Shown here piece by piece: positions 32,589 through 40,852 of a DNA stretch of 64,000 nucleotides. Numbering within the stretch: position 1 is the stretch's first letter; every line of letters begins with the position of its first letter. The DNA is from Candidatus Babeliales bacterium. Lineage in GTDB: Bacteria > Babelota > Babeliae > Babelales > RVW-14. A program made the translations under genes and the position numbers. The notes under the pieces are model-generated. The model was not told where the DNA came from. It made no database searches and saw only the letters and a list, made by a program, of their open reading frames with translations. Location of the stretch: NCBI GenBank assembly GCA_019749895.1, contig JAIEPG010000008.1, positions 1 through 64,000 on the forward strand. Reading direction: 5' to 3'.

Positions 32589-35500
32589 TTACTTTTGAGT
32601 CTTATTTTTATTTCTTTGTTCTTTTAATGATTTTGCTTTTTTAAGTGGCTTACGTTTTGGAAGTGCATGACCTTTAGCTGCATGTCCTTTTTTCCCTGGC
32701 TTTTTGCGCGCAAGCTTATCTTTTTTCTTTTTTGCTTCTTTTTTGTTCTTTACTTTTCCGCGTGCTTCTTCTTTTTGTACAACCTTTTCTTCAAGAGCTT
32801 TAACATCAAGTGCCGGTTTTACTACCACAGTAGCAGGTACTGGAACTACCGGCCCTCTGTTTTCTCGTGGAGCAGGTAACATCTTTTGACCACTGCGAAT
32901 GAAAGTATATACTTGACCTGAATCAGCAATAAGATGTACTACACCATCATCACCAACTTCAACGTCTTTTATTTTACCAAGGTCTTTACCATCTTGACCT
33001 TTAGCAGGAGCCGCAACCCAATTGTCGCCACTCAAGCTACCAGCTTCGCGATGATAAAGCTTACCGTCTTTATCAAGAGCCCATGCATCAAGTTGGTCTT
33101 GATAGCTACCAATTGTAACCTTAACAAATGGTTCCGATTCTTCTTTGGTAAATCCAGCAGGAACAATCAATTTTGGAGCAACTGGTCGAGCAGGACTAAA
33201 GGTTATATTCTTAAATTCGGCACGGCTTGCAAGGTCGCTGAAACCAACATAACGAACATCGGTTGCTGGCGTAGCATCTTTCCATTCTATAAAAGAACGC
33301 TTACCAACTTCTGTACCTTTACCGGCAGAAACTTTACCTTGCTCATCAAACATAACCCAATAATCATCCCACGCTTGGCCTTCAAGAGGAAGCCCACCGC
33401 TAACGTCGGCATCTTGGTTACCGGCTACGTCAGACGATACTTCAAATACTGATTTACCAGCGTCCATAATTGCAGACTTAGTATTACCAGCAAGACCTAT
33501 TTGAACTTCATACGTAGGACCATTAGCAGGATTCATGGCAGCCGAAAGGGCAATTGCTATGCCTTCAAGAGCTCGCGCTTGGAACTTAACCCAGCCATAA
33601 CCAGCTTCGGCAAACTTCCAATTTTCATGGTAAGCAGGCGTTCTTTGTTGATACAGCTCTGGAATGTAGGTAAAGGCTTGTGCACCAGCAGTTGTTTCAG
33701 CACCAACTGATTGAATAATTTCGATAGCAAACTTAGTTGTAGCTAAGTCTTGTGTTGCTGCGCGACCTTTGAGATCTTTACTCGTTGCCAAACGCTCAAT
33801 ATCAGACAACCCAGCTATAACACCACTCAAGTCTGCAGTCATGGCAATTCCTGACATAAGAGCAGCCGGAGAAAGAACGTTCAAGAAACCACCAGAAGCT
33901 TGATTATGCAACTGCACAACCCCAAGACTACCATCTTGCTCTGGAACAAGCGCCCAATGAACATCGGTGCTTTCATCTTTTTGGAATTCATCGCCAGTAA
34001 ACGAAACTTCGTGAGTCTTTGGCGTTGCTTGCAAAATGCCACCAGCTGCTTGGTATGACTTAAAGCCAATCCAATTGCCAAGACGCATTACTACAAACTG
34101 ACTCTTTGGATCTTTTGCATTTAAGCCGGTTGGCATTAAATGTTGTCCATCTTCTAAGCGAAGGTATCTGCCAGCATGTGCAGAACCGGCAACTTTAATT
34201 GCTACAACCGTACCAGCTTTCAAGCTTTGTAATGCAGCTGTGTCGCGCGGAGTAGGGACAACACCAGCAATATCCTTTTCAAGTTGAAGGCGTTGTTTTT
34301 CCTTATCTTCTTCGCTCAGCACTGGCGGAGTCACCACTGGCACTGGAGGAGTAGTTGCTCCCGGTGTTGCAGGAACCACTGGCACCACTGCAGGTTTTGG
34401 TTCTTCACGAACAATACCCGTGTCTTCAATAACTTCTACAATAAACTTCTCATTGTTGGTTCGATTTTGCGCAGGACTATTTTTCTTACCACGTGTCCAA
34501 ACACGGCCTTTTGCCCAACTTGTTTTTTCACCAGGAATAGTTAAGAAACCGTCGGTTGCTTCGTTTTTAAATGTCCAATATTCACCATCTTGAACCGGTT
34601 GCCAATATTCCCATTGAAGGAAGTTTGCATTTTGGAATTGAACCGAATATTCTGGATTATTGTCACCAGCCTGAACAACTGGACTACTTTGCAAGTTAAA
34701 TTTTGGATCCGTTAAGCGTTGGAAACCAACCCAATAACCCTTACGTAAAACTTTAAAGCGAGAGTTTTGATCTCCTGAATCTTGAACATTTGAAGACAAA
34801 TATTTGCCATCAACAATATTGAGATATCTGCCTTTTCCTGAACCTTTTGGATGCGATCTGAGGGCAACAATGTTGCCTTCTTTAAACGGATATGCGTCAG
34901 TATCTATTGTTTGAGCTTGCTCCGTTGCCTGTGCCGCAACCGATTTTATAATTTCAATACTAAACGTTTCCCAACCCATTTTTTGAGCCGGCTGTGCTTT
35001 GCCTTCGCCCATTACACGTTGATCGCGCGTAAACAAGCGTCCATCGTTAGACCACTTATCGCTCTTAGGATCGCGCACGCTCAAGTAGCCGCCAGTTTCT
35101 AAATTCTTAAACCAAACTTGTTTTTTCAAGCTACCGGTTACTTCAATCATCCAATGAGCAGGATTTGCTTGTGCATCGTCAAAATTCTTATTTTCAAAAC
35201 TAACTTCAAATGTATCTTTTACACTTTGCAAGTTATTTTGTGGCGCAGCAACTTGCTGTAAACCAAAGAAGTGGCCTGAACGCAATACTTTAAACTGCGC
35301 ATTTTCATCAGCTTTAACTTTTTTAATACTATCGTGAACTGGCTTAAGATATTTGCCATCAACAACGGCTATAAACTTCCCTTTACCAGGACCCTTTTTG
35401 TTTGTTTTTATAGCAATGACAGTACCTTCAGGAAGTGCATTCAAGATATCCCTGTTGCGAGCCCATTCAGCTTCACGCTTAGCTCGTTCTTTTTCCAGGT

Positions 35501-36047
35501 TTACCATGGTGCCGGACCAGAAACCTTTTACTTTATCTTTCAGGTCACCTAGGATCGATCCCTTACCGTTGTCTTTTTTATCATCTTTATTGTCTTTATC
35601 TTTATCCTTGTCATCTTTATTTTTGTCGTCTTTATTGTCTTTATCTTTATCTTTATCTTTATTTTTGTCGTCTTTATTTTTGTCGTCTTTATTATCTTTG
35701 TCTTTGTCTTTATCTGCTTTTTTATCTTCTTTTTCTTGCTTCTTCTTTTCTTGCTCTTCTTTCTTACGAGCCTGTTCTTCTTCTTTTTGACGCTTTTGTT
35801 CTTCTTTTTTCTTTTCTTGCTCTTCTTTTTTGCGGGCTTGTTCTTCTTTCTTCCGAGCTTGTTCTTCTTCTTTTTGACGCTTTTGTTCTTCTTTCTTGCG
35901 CGCTTGCTCTTCCTTCTTCTGCTCTTTGGTTGACTTTGTATCGTTGCCACTACCAGCAGCACTAACATTAGTAACGCCAAGGCCTGCTAAAAGAATGAGA
36001 AGGCCTAGAAAAAGCCCCCATCCTTTATTTCTCTTCATCATACTCAT
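32589..36047 (-). CDS. Exported 1152-residue multidomain protein: charged repeats, three beta-trefoil-like repeats, FAMeT-like and tectonin-like domains
   Basis: The signal peptide (residues 1-31) is nearly identical to that of the His-rich gene upstream. Residues 40-110 are KEEQ/ARKKEEQ repeats (long helix) and 111-160 are DKDKDNKDDKN repeats. Three homologous modules follow at about 206-370, 382-545 and 605-775, each opening like EGTVIAIKTNKKGPGKGKF and containing a FKVLRxGxxxGxQ segment; this recalls fascin/actin-crosslinking beta-trefoils, though the link is tentative. Residues about 800-948 match the farnesoic-acid-O-methyltransferase-like domain (PF12248 type), with YEVQIGLAGNTKSAI and WDDYWVMFDEQGKVSAGKG. 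A tectonin-like unit (about 965-1060) and a Lys-rich tail end it. Start: AAGGAG at 5 bases. It is probably exported and host-facing; function unknown. Confidence 0.78.
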   Translation of the reverse strand: MSMMKRNKGWGLFLGLLILLAGLGVTNVSAAGSGNDTKSTKEQKKEEQARKKEEQKRQKEEEQARKKEEQARKKEEQEKKKEEQKRQKEEEQARKKEEQEKKKQEKEDKKADKDKDKDNKDDKNKDDKNKDKDKDKDNKDDKNKDDKDKDKDNKDDKKDNGKGSILGDLKDKVKGFWSGTMVNLEKERAKREAEWARNRDILNALPEGTVIAIKTNKKGPGKGKFIAVVDGKYLKPVHDSIKKVKADENAQFKVLRSGHFFGLQQVAAPQNNLQSVKDTFEVSFENKNFDDAQANPAHWMIEVTGSLKKQVWFKNLETGGYLSVRDPKSDKWSNDGRLFTRDQRVMGEGKAQPAQKMGWETFSIEIIKSVAAQATEQAQTIDTDAYPFKEGNIVALRSHPKGSGKGRYLNIVDGKYLSSNVQDSGDQNSRFKVLRKGYWVGFQRLTDPKFNLQSSPVVQAGDNNPEYSVQFQNANFLQWEYWQPVQDGEYWTFKNEATDGFLTIPGEKTSWAKGRVWTRGKKNSPAQNRTNNEKFIVEVIEDTGIVREEPKPAVVPVVPATPGATTPPVPVVTPPVLSEEDKEKQRLQLEKDIAGVVPTPRDTAALQSLKAGTVVAIKVAGSAHAGRYLRLEDGQHLMPTGLNAKDPKSQFVVMRLGNWIGFKSYQAAGGILQATPKTHEVSFTGDEFQKDESTDVHWALVPEQDGSLGVVQLHNQASGGFLNVLSPAALMSGIAMTADLSGVIAGLSDIERLATSKDLKGRAATQDLATTKFAIEIIQSVGAETTAGAQAFTYIPELYQQRTPAYHENWKFAEAGYGWVKFQARALEGIAIALSAAMNPANGPTYEVQIGLAGNTKSAIMDAGKSVFEVSSDVAGNQDADVSGGLPLEGQAWDDYWVMFDEQGKVSAGKGTEVGKRSFIEWKDATPATDVRYVGFSDLASRAEFKNITFSPARPVAPKLIVPAGFTKEESEPFVKVTIGSYQDQLDAWALDKDGKLYHREAGSLSGDNWVAAPAKGQDGKDLGKIKDVEVGDDGVVHLIADSGQVYTFIRSGQKMLPAPRENRGPVVPVPATVVVKPALDVKALEEKVVQKEEARGKVKNKKEAKKKKDKLARKKPGKKGHAAKGHALPKRKPLKKAKSLKEQRNKNKTQK
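35575..35930. repeat. In-frame low-complexity tandem repeats in the coding sequence
   Basis: On the plus strand 35578-35725 is built of TTTATC/TTTGTC hexamers (encoding Asp-Lys), and 35740-35920 of variants of TTCTTCTTTTTGACGCTTTTG- and TTCTTGCTCTTC-type units (encoding KEEQ and ARKKEEQ). Such tracts can change length by slipped replication while staying in frame. Confidence 0.8.
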
Positions 36048-36120
36048 AAGAACTCCTTGTTTTTAGTTAACACACTTTTTGCCGTATTAATTTCAGCAAG
36101 AAAATATTTTTCCTATGTTT

Positions 36121-36151
36121 AGTGTAACATTTTTCCTATTTGCCGAGTCAA
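36121..36151 (-). promoter_or_regulatory. Promoter of the 1152-residue protein gene, shared element
   Basis: On the minus strand TTGACT and TACACT lie 19 bases apart. The box GAAAAATGTTAC overlapping the -10 region recurs in the promoter of the His-rich gene (37401-37430). A second ATTTTTCCTAT copy lies beside it at 36109-36119. The 36048-36372 gap otherwise holds an AT-rich stretch with no feature I can name and the terminator at 36302-36342. Confidence 0.5.
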
Positions 36152-36301
36152 CAAAAAAAATTTTTATCAGCAAAAAAATGCTTCCCTATCTAAAATTACG
36201 GCCATTTCTTGCAAAAAATGCTCTCTTTTTATAGAAAATTTAAAAATATAAATAGAAATAAAACTCAATGAGTTGACAACAAACCAACTGGGGAAAAACC
36301 A

Positions 36302-36342
36302 AGAAGGGCCCGCTTCGCAAATTATGCGAAGCGGGCCCTTCT
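36302..36342. terminator. Strong hairpin after the His-rich gene
   Basis: A perfect 18-bp stem AGAAGGGCCCGCTTCGCA with loop AATTA lies 30 bases past the stop of the minus-strand gene at 36373, with T-rich sequence following on both strands. Confidence 0.8.
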
Positions 36343-36372
36343 TTTATAAATCTAAAGTTTTAACGCGAAGAG

Positions 36373-37338
36373 CTACTCAAGCTCACTTTCAGGAAGTTTA
36401 TCTACATGATGCGCACCAACACGAGCTTCTTGTCGTTCTCGTGCGAGTTGTTCTTTTCTTTCTCGAGCTTCTCGAGCATCTCTTTGTGCTACTTCTCTTC
36501 TTTCAATCTCTTCTCTTTTTAATTGCTCATGTCTCTCACGCGCTTCTCGTTCATCTCTTTCCCGCGTTTCGCGTCGTTCTCTTTCTTCTTGTGTTTCTGG
36601 CTTTGCAGGCATCACATGCTCACGACCTCTGTCATGTTCATGCTCAAGGCCCATATGCTCATGAGCCTTATCTTCATGATGCCATTCTTCATGTTCTGGG
36701 CCATGACCAAAAGATCCATGCTCATGCTCAAGGCCCATATGCTCATGAACTTTATCTTCATGACCAAAACCTACATGAGCAACATTGTGTCCCTCTTCAC
36801 GACCATGCCTATCTTCTCCAAAATCTTCTTCTTCAAAATCTTTCTCTGGCCCAACATGTCTATCTCGACCTTCATGGCCTTTTTCTTCGTGCTTACCTTG
36901 ACCCCAATGGGTTTGAAGGTGCCCTTTTCCCTGGTACCTAAGACCTTGAGCCTTACGCGCGGCTTCTTCTCTTTGAAGCTTTTTTTCGCTGGCATGTCTA
37001 GGCTTTTTAGGATGATGCGCCTTGCCATGATGTTTCTTATGCTTTTTTGGATGCTTTTCGGCGGATACTCTTTTTGTTCTTTTTTGCTGATGAGCAGGCT
37101 TCACACTTGCTGATGACCTTTTTGCAACGGTAGCAACAGGGACCGAGGCAACGTGACTAACCGGAGCCACATCAGCGCTATCATCACTGGCACTATCATC
37201 GCTAACATCAAGACTCACCTCTTCTTCATCGACAAAAGCATCATCGGCAGCTGCATTAAGACCAGCCCCAAAACCTGCCAAAAGAATAAGGAAGCTTAAA
37301 AAAAGCCCCCAGTTTTTAGATCTCTTCATTATATTCAT
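36373..37338 (-). CDS. Exported histidine-rich, charged-repeat protein
   Basis: The 321-residue protein has a signal peptide (MKRSKNWGLFLSFLILLAGF) almost the same as that of the 1152-residue protein. An acidic segment (35-57) precedes a Lys/His-rich part (KHPKKHKKHHGKAHHPKK, 95-112). A His-rich region (about 145-241) holds two copies of a unit containing HEHMGLEHEH. Residues 249-312 are an Arg/Glu single-helix tract (ERERRETRERDEREARER). The His clusters suggest binding of Zn, Ni or Cu, or pH-dependent behaviour; no enzyme motif is present. The start has GGGGAG at 5 bases. Confidence 0.75.
   Translation of the reverse strand: MNIMKRSKNWGLFLSFLILLAGFGAGLNAAADDAFVDEEEVSLDVSDDSASDDSADVAPVSHVASVPVATVAKRSSASVKPAHQQKRTKRVSAEKHPKKHKKHHGKAHHPKKPRHASEKKLQREEAARKAQGLRYQGKGHLQTHWGQGKHEEKGHEGRDRHVGPEKDFEEEDFGEDRHGREEGHNVAHVGFGHEDKVHEHMGLEHEHGSFGHGPEHEEWHHEDKAHEHMGLEHEHDRGREHVMPAKPETQEERERRETRERDEREARERHEQLKREEIERREVAQRDAREARERKEQLARERQEARVGAHHVDKLPESELE
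36638..36748. repeat. Exact 27-base direct repeat within the His-rich gene
   Basis: The sequence starting TCATGCTCAAGGCCCATATG occurs at 36638-36664 and 36722-36748, 84 bases (28 codons) apart, and encodes the repeated HEHMGLEHEH unit. The identity suggests a recent duplication. Confidence 0.8.
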
Positions 37339-37400
37339 AAGAACTCCCCTTTTGTTAACCTACTTTTCAAACAATTCAAATAGAAAACCTACTTACACAA

Positions 37401-37430
37401 AGCGTAACATTTTTCTATAATTGTTTTCAA
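37401..37430 (-). promoter_or_regulatory. Promoter of the His-rich gene, shared element
   Basis: On the minus strand TTGAAA and TACGCT lie 18 bases apart, with the same GAAAAATGTTAC box as upstream of the 1152-residue gene. Confidence 0.5.
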
Positions 37431-37531
37431 GTAGAAAATGTTTCAAGTGTGGAAACGATACATTTTATTCGAAATATGACCGTTTTTATAGAAAAATCAG
37501 CCTATTTTGGATCATTAGCTCGGGGAAAAAA

Positions 37532-37984
37532 CTAGAAAATTTGTTGACACAAAGCCTTTACACTCTCAAACGTTTGGCAAACAAGCGCCTCGCTTTTACT
37601 AAACCAGCGGGCCTCACGGACTTCTTGCAAGGCCGGAACAAGATTTTGTTCGGCTGCTTGCATCAGATAAATGAAGTCTACGTGCATATGTTCGTCTTGT
37701 TTGGGCGAAGCAGGAATCCGCTCATGCAAAATACAGTACGGTACCGGCAAGGGTTGCTCGCCCTGACTTGCCAGCACCAGCGGCCTGCCACTACACAGAA
37801 CGGCAGCTTTCACGCCAGTCTCTTCAAAAACCTCACGAGCCACCGCTTCGTGTGGCAACTCGTTTGGCTCAAGATGCCCACCAGGGGGCATCCATTTACC
37901 AAATTTACGATGAAAGATCAGTAGAATTTTATCTTTTTGTTCGTTCAGAACAAGACCTGTCGCTACAAATTCATTTTTCATCAT
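37532..37984 (-). CDS. NUDIX hydrolase
   Basis: The 150-residue cytosolic enzyme carries the complete Nudix box GGHLEPNELPHEAVAREVFE followed by ETGV (about residues 35-58), which binds Mg2+ and cleaves nucleoside diphosphate-linked compounds. The preceding WMPPG and later RFS/VREARWFS strand fit the common small hydrolase fold. Substrate unknown (candidates are oxidised nucleotides or nucleotide sugars). The ribosome site is weak (AGAAAG). It lies 47 bases downstream of the ankyrin gene on the same strand and may share its transcript. Confidence 0.9.
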   Translation of the reverse strand: MMKNEFVATGLVLNEQKDKILLIFHRKFGKWMPPGGHLEPNELPHEAVAREVFEETGVKAAVLCSGRPLVLASQGEQPLPVPYCILHERIPASPKQDEHMHVDFIYLMQAAEQNLVPALQEVREARWFSKSEALVCQTFESVKALCQQIF

Positions 37985-38031
37985 TTTTAGCTTTCTCTTG
38001 TCTACTCACCCTTTTTCAGACTAATATCTTC

Positions 38032-38805
38032 TTATTTTTCATCTTTTAATAAAAGACTATCAAACATAACGCTCAAAAAATCCTCGAACTTTTCATTGGC
38101 AATTGCTTGAGCAAGTTCTTCAAGAACTTCAGCAATAATTTTCTCAGTTTCTTCTTTAACTACTTCTTCAATCAAATCATCGGCAACAGTTTCTATTGCT
38201 CTTTCAAACAATTCTTCCCAATTTTCAAGAAAATTTTTAATGTACTCGTTAGAGGTAAAGGCAACAGGCAACTGCCCAAAAACATCAACTGCCTGGCGAT
38301 CAGCACCCGCCAACAACAAGGCAATTACCGAACGGTCATCATTTTTATGCGCAGCATAATGTAAGGCAGCTCTTTTGGCACAATCAACAAGATTTACCTT
38401 GGCACCCGAAGCAATAAAGAGATTAACTTTTTGATAATCACCAAATTCAGCAGCCAGCATTAACGGTGTTTTACCATCGCGATCTTGATCATCAACCGAC
38501 AAGCCTTTGGATTTAAGCAACTCTACCATTGCTTTTGTTTGTGCCCAATGCATGGCCGTACGCCCCCAGCGCCAATCTTTAGATTCAGTAAGAATCCCCA
38601 ATTGAGCAAGCTCTTCAACACCCTTCAAATCATCTTTCATAACAAGCCTAATCGCTAACGGCAAACTAAATTCGTCGTTAGGCGTTGCATAAACATGCGC
38701 CGCGGTAGGAGCCCCGCCAAGCCCATCAGCCTGCGCAACAACAAGGCAAGAACTCAGAGAAAAAGCAAAAAGAAAAGTACTACTTTTTTTATACCTACTA
38801 TCCAT
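38032..38805 (-). CDS. Exported ankyrin-repeat protein
   Basis: The 257-residue protein has a signal peptide (residues 1-27, AQA) and about three to four ankyrin repeats between residues 55 and 185; clear ones read DGKTPLMLAAEFGDYQKVNLF and AALHYAAHKNDDRSVIALLL. The C-terminal 65 residues form an acidic helix (ETVADDLIEEVVKEETEKII). Exported ankyrin proteins are classic host-interaction factors in intracellular bacteria, because the fold binds other proteins; a target cannot be read here. The start has AAGGAATT. Confidence 0.85.
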   Translation of the reverse strand: MDSRYKKSSTFLFAFSLSSCLVVAQADGLGGAPTAAHVYATPNDEFSLPLAIRLVMKDDLKGVEELAQLGILTESKDWRWGRTAMHWAQTKAMVELLKSKGLSVDDQDRDGKTPLMLAAEFGDYQKVNLFIASGAKVNLVDCAKRAALHYAAHKNDDRSVIALLLAGADRQAVDVFGQLPVAFTSNEYIKNFLENWEELFERAIETVADDLIEEVVKEETEKIIAEVLEELAQAIANEKFEDFLSVMFDSLLLKDEK

Positions 38806-38831
38806 ACATAATTCCTTAAATATATCTGTGT

Positions 38832-38859
38832 GTTATAACCAAGATCGAGCGGGTCACAA
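38832..38859 (-). promoter_or_regulatory. Promoter of the ankyrin gene
   Basis: On the minus strand TTGTGA and TATAAC are 16 bases apart, about 27 bases upstream of the start codon. Confidence 0.5.
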
Positions 38860-38978
38860 AAAGTACCATAACCACATAATTTTCGCAAGGTTTTTACATT
38901 GTTTTTTCTTCATAAATCTGCTAAAACTAAAACTATAAATAAGGCATCTTTTATGTTTAAAAAAGCCTGGAGTCATTT

Positions 38979-40370
38979 ATGACAATGCGCACCAAAATAA
39001 AAAATATATCAGAAAAAAACATTGGCACCACTCTTGTGGTCAAAGGTTGGATCCGCACCACCCGCGCCCAAAAGACTTTCTCTTTTATTGCCGTTAACGA
39101 CGGCTCAACCCTTGCCCCGCTACAAGTTATTGCAGATTCGTCAACAAAAAATTACGATGCTTTGCTCAGCAAACTTTCAGTTGGTGCTGCTCTTATGGTT
39201 GAAGGCACACTCGTTGCCAGCCAAGGTGGCAAGCAGGCTTACGAGCTTAAAGCAACCACACTCGAGCTAATTGGCGAATGTGACCCAGAAACCTACCCGC
39301 TGCAAAAAAAGCAACACACCTTCGAATTTTTACGCACTATTGCACATTTGCGCCCACGCACCAACACCATTGGCGCGGTAGCTCGCGTGCGCAATGCACT
39401 ATCGTTTGCTACACATAAATTTTTTCAAGAACAGGGTTTTTTGTACGTTCACACGCCCATTATCACGCAATCTGATTGTGAAGGCGCTGGGCAAATGTTT
39501 CAAGTGACCACACTTGATTTAAACAAGCTACCAAAAAATGATAAAGGCACACCAGACTTTTCACAAGATTTCTTTGGCCGCCAAGCGTATTTAACCGTTT
39601 CGGGCCAACTTAACGGCGAGGCGTATGCCTGTTCACTTTCAGATATTTATACCTTTGGCCCAACCTTTCGTGCTGAAAATTCTAACACCAGCAGACACTT
39701 GGCCGAATTTTGGATGATTGAGCCCGAGATGGCTTTTGCCACACTCAAAGATGATATGGCATGTGCGCAAAATTATATTAAATATTGCCTGCGCTACGCG
39801 CTTGATAACTGCCAAGAAGATTTAGAATTCTTTAACAGTTTTATCGACAAAGGTCTTCTTGAGCGCCTTGAACACGTGGTTAACAGTTCGTTTGAACATA
39901 TTCCGTACACACAAGCAATTGAGCTGGTTCAAAAAGCAAACAAGAAATTTGATTATCAAGTAACGTGGGGCTCAGATCTGCAAACCGAGCATGAGCGCTA
40001 TCTGGCAGAAGAATATTGCAAAAAGCCGGTCATAGTAACCGACTATCCAAAAGATATTAAATCTTTTTATATGCGCTTGAATGACGATAACAAAACCGTT
40101 GCCGCCATGGACGTTTTGGTGCCCGGCGTTGGCGAGCTGATTGGTGGCAGTCAGCGTGAAGAGCGACTTGATGTCTTAAAACAACGCATGGTCGAATGCA
40201 ACATTAACGCTGATGATTATTGGTGGTACATGGAACTGCGCACCTTTGGCAGCATTCCGCATGCGGGCTTTGGACTTGGTTTTGAGCGCTTAGTACAGTT
40301 TACCACCGGCATGGAAAATATCAGAGACGTTATTCCGTTCCCTCGCTCTCCAAAAAATCTTTTGTTCTAA
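38979..40370 (+). CDS. asnS: Asparaginyl-tRNA synthetase
   Basis: The 463-residue class II synthetase charges tRNA-Asn. The N-terminal OB-fold anticodon-binding domain ([20 protein letters not shown]) is followed by the catalytic core with motif 2 [21 protein letters not shown] and motif 3 [15 protein letters not shown]. The [11 protein letters not shown] stretch is characteristic of AsnRS rather than AspRS. Having AsnS means Asn-tRNA need not be made through GatCAB. The stop is followed by a strong terminator. Transcription start not resolved. Confidence 0.96.
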   Translation: MTMRTKIKNISEKNIGTTLVVKGWIRTTRAQKTFSFIAVNDGSTLAPLQVIADSSTKNYDALLSKLSVGAALMVEGTLVASQGGKQAYELKATTLELIGECDPETYPLQKKQHTFEFLRTIAHLRPRTNTIGAVARVRNALSFATHKFFQEQGFLYVHTPIITQSDCEGAGQMFQVTTLDLNKLPKNDKGTPDFSQDFFGRQAYLTVSGQLNGEAYACSLSDIYTFGPTFRAENSNTSRHLAEFWMIEPEMAFATLKDDMACAQNYIKYCLRYALDNCQEDLEFFNSFIDKGLLERLEHVVNSSFEHIPYTQAIELVQKANKKFDYQVTWGSDLQTEHERYLAEEYCKKPVIVTDYPKDIKSFYMRLNDDNKTVAAMDVLVPGVGELIGGSQREERLDVLKQRMVECNINADDYWWYMELRTFGSIPHAGFGLGFERLVQFTTGMENIRDVIPFPRSPKNLLF

Positions 40371-40386
40371 ATCTGCAAAACAAAAA

Positions 40387-40414
40387 GGGGCAACAGCAAT
40401 TACGTTGTTGCCCC
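40387..40414. terminator. Bidirectional rho-independent terminator
   Basis: The stem GGGGCAACA / TGTTGCCCC with a 10-base loop and A/T-rich flanks lies between convergent asnS and the DUF1653 gene. Confidence 0.8.
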
Positions 40415-40436
40415 ACAAAAGAAATCTGAACAAAAA

Positions 40437-40688
40437 CTAGCAGCAAGAGCCTGAAGACGAACAGCCACCAACTAATTGAAACCGCGGCATACGCATACCA
40501 TTAATTTCAACATCTTCAAGAAACATTTCGAGTGGACGAACCCACAAAGCGTCTTTCTCAAACCCTTCGCTCTCGTACAGCGCTTGGTACAACACCATTT
40601 TTTCAAGCGTTTCTGAATGGTTTACAATACCAAGAACTTGATATTGCTTGCCTTTGTAATGTTGATAAATACCAGGTTTTAGAATCAT
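40437..40688 (-). CDS. DUF1653 domain protein with Cys-rich tail
   Basis: The 83-residue protein contains the complete small DUF1653 domain: GIYQHYKGKQYQVLGIVNHSET, then LVLYQALY-like VLYQALYESEG and LWVRPLEMFLEDV. The family is widespread and of unknown function. This copy ends in GGCSSSGSCC, three cysteines in the last eight residues, which most members lack; a metal-binding or redox tail is possible. The start is clear, with AAGGAG 8 bases upstream. Single-gene unit. Confidence 0.88.
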   Translation of the reverse strand: MILKPGIYQHYKGKQYQVLGIVNHSETLEKMVLYQALYESEGFEKDALWVRPLEMFLEDVEINGMRMPRFQLVGGCSSSGSCC

Positions 40689-40852
40689 AAAAGTATCTCC
40701 TTCGTTAATAAAAAATTATTTTTTATAATTTTACTAAAAAATAAAGAGTAACCGAATCATTTTTGAAAGCAAAAATATTGTGCTTTTGTTCATTATTGTT
40801 ATTCTTTCTCTCATTGTATCATAACCACCACGGATAGAAAAAAAGGAGAAAA

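Noticed and set aside
35353-35980. Long open frames on both strands across the charged repeat region, such as one encoding runs of Leu/Ser/Phe
   Set aside because: They are mirror frames of the KEEQ/Asp-Lys repeats; no ribosome site and no sensible protein composition. The minus-strand frame with a signal peptide explains the DNA.
35575-36748. Direct repeats considered as a CRISPR array
   Set aside because: Repeats are in frame, coding, of variable length and without unique spacers of regular size; no cas genes are present.
36273-37113. Plus-strand open frames over the His-rich gene
   Set aside because: They are shadows of the low-complexity coding sequence; the first would read through the strong terminator hairpin, and no ribosome site is seen.
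38806-38978. Possible T-box leader before asnS
   Set aside because: No T-box core sequence, specifier loop or terminator/antiterminator pair is visible, only a short AGGC/GCCT inverted repeat.
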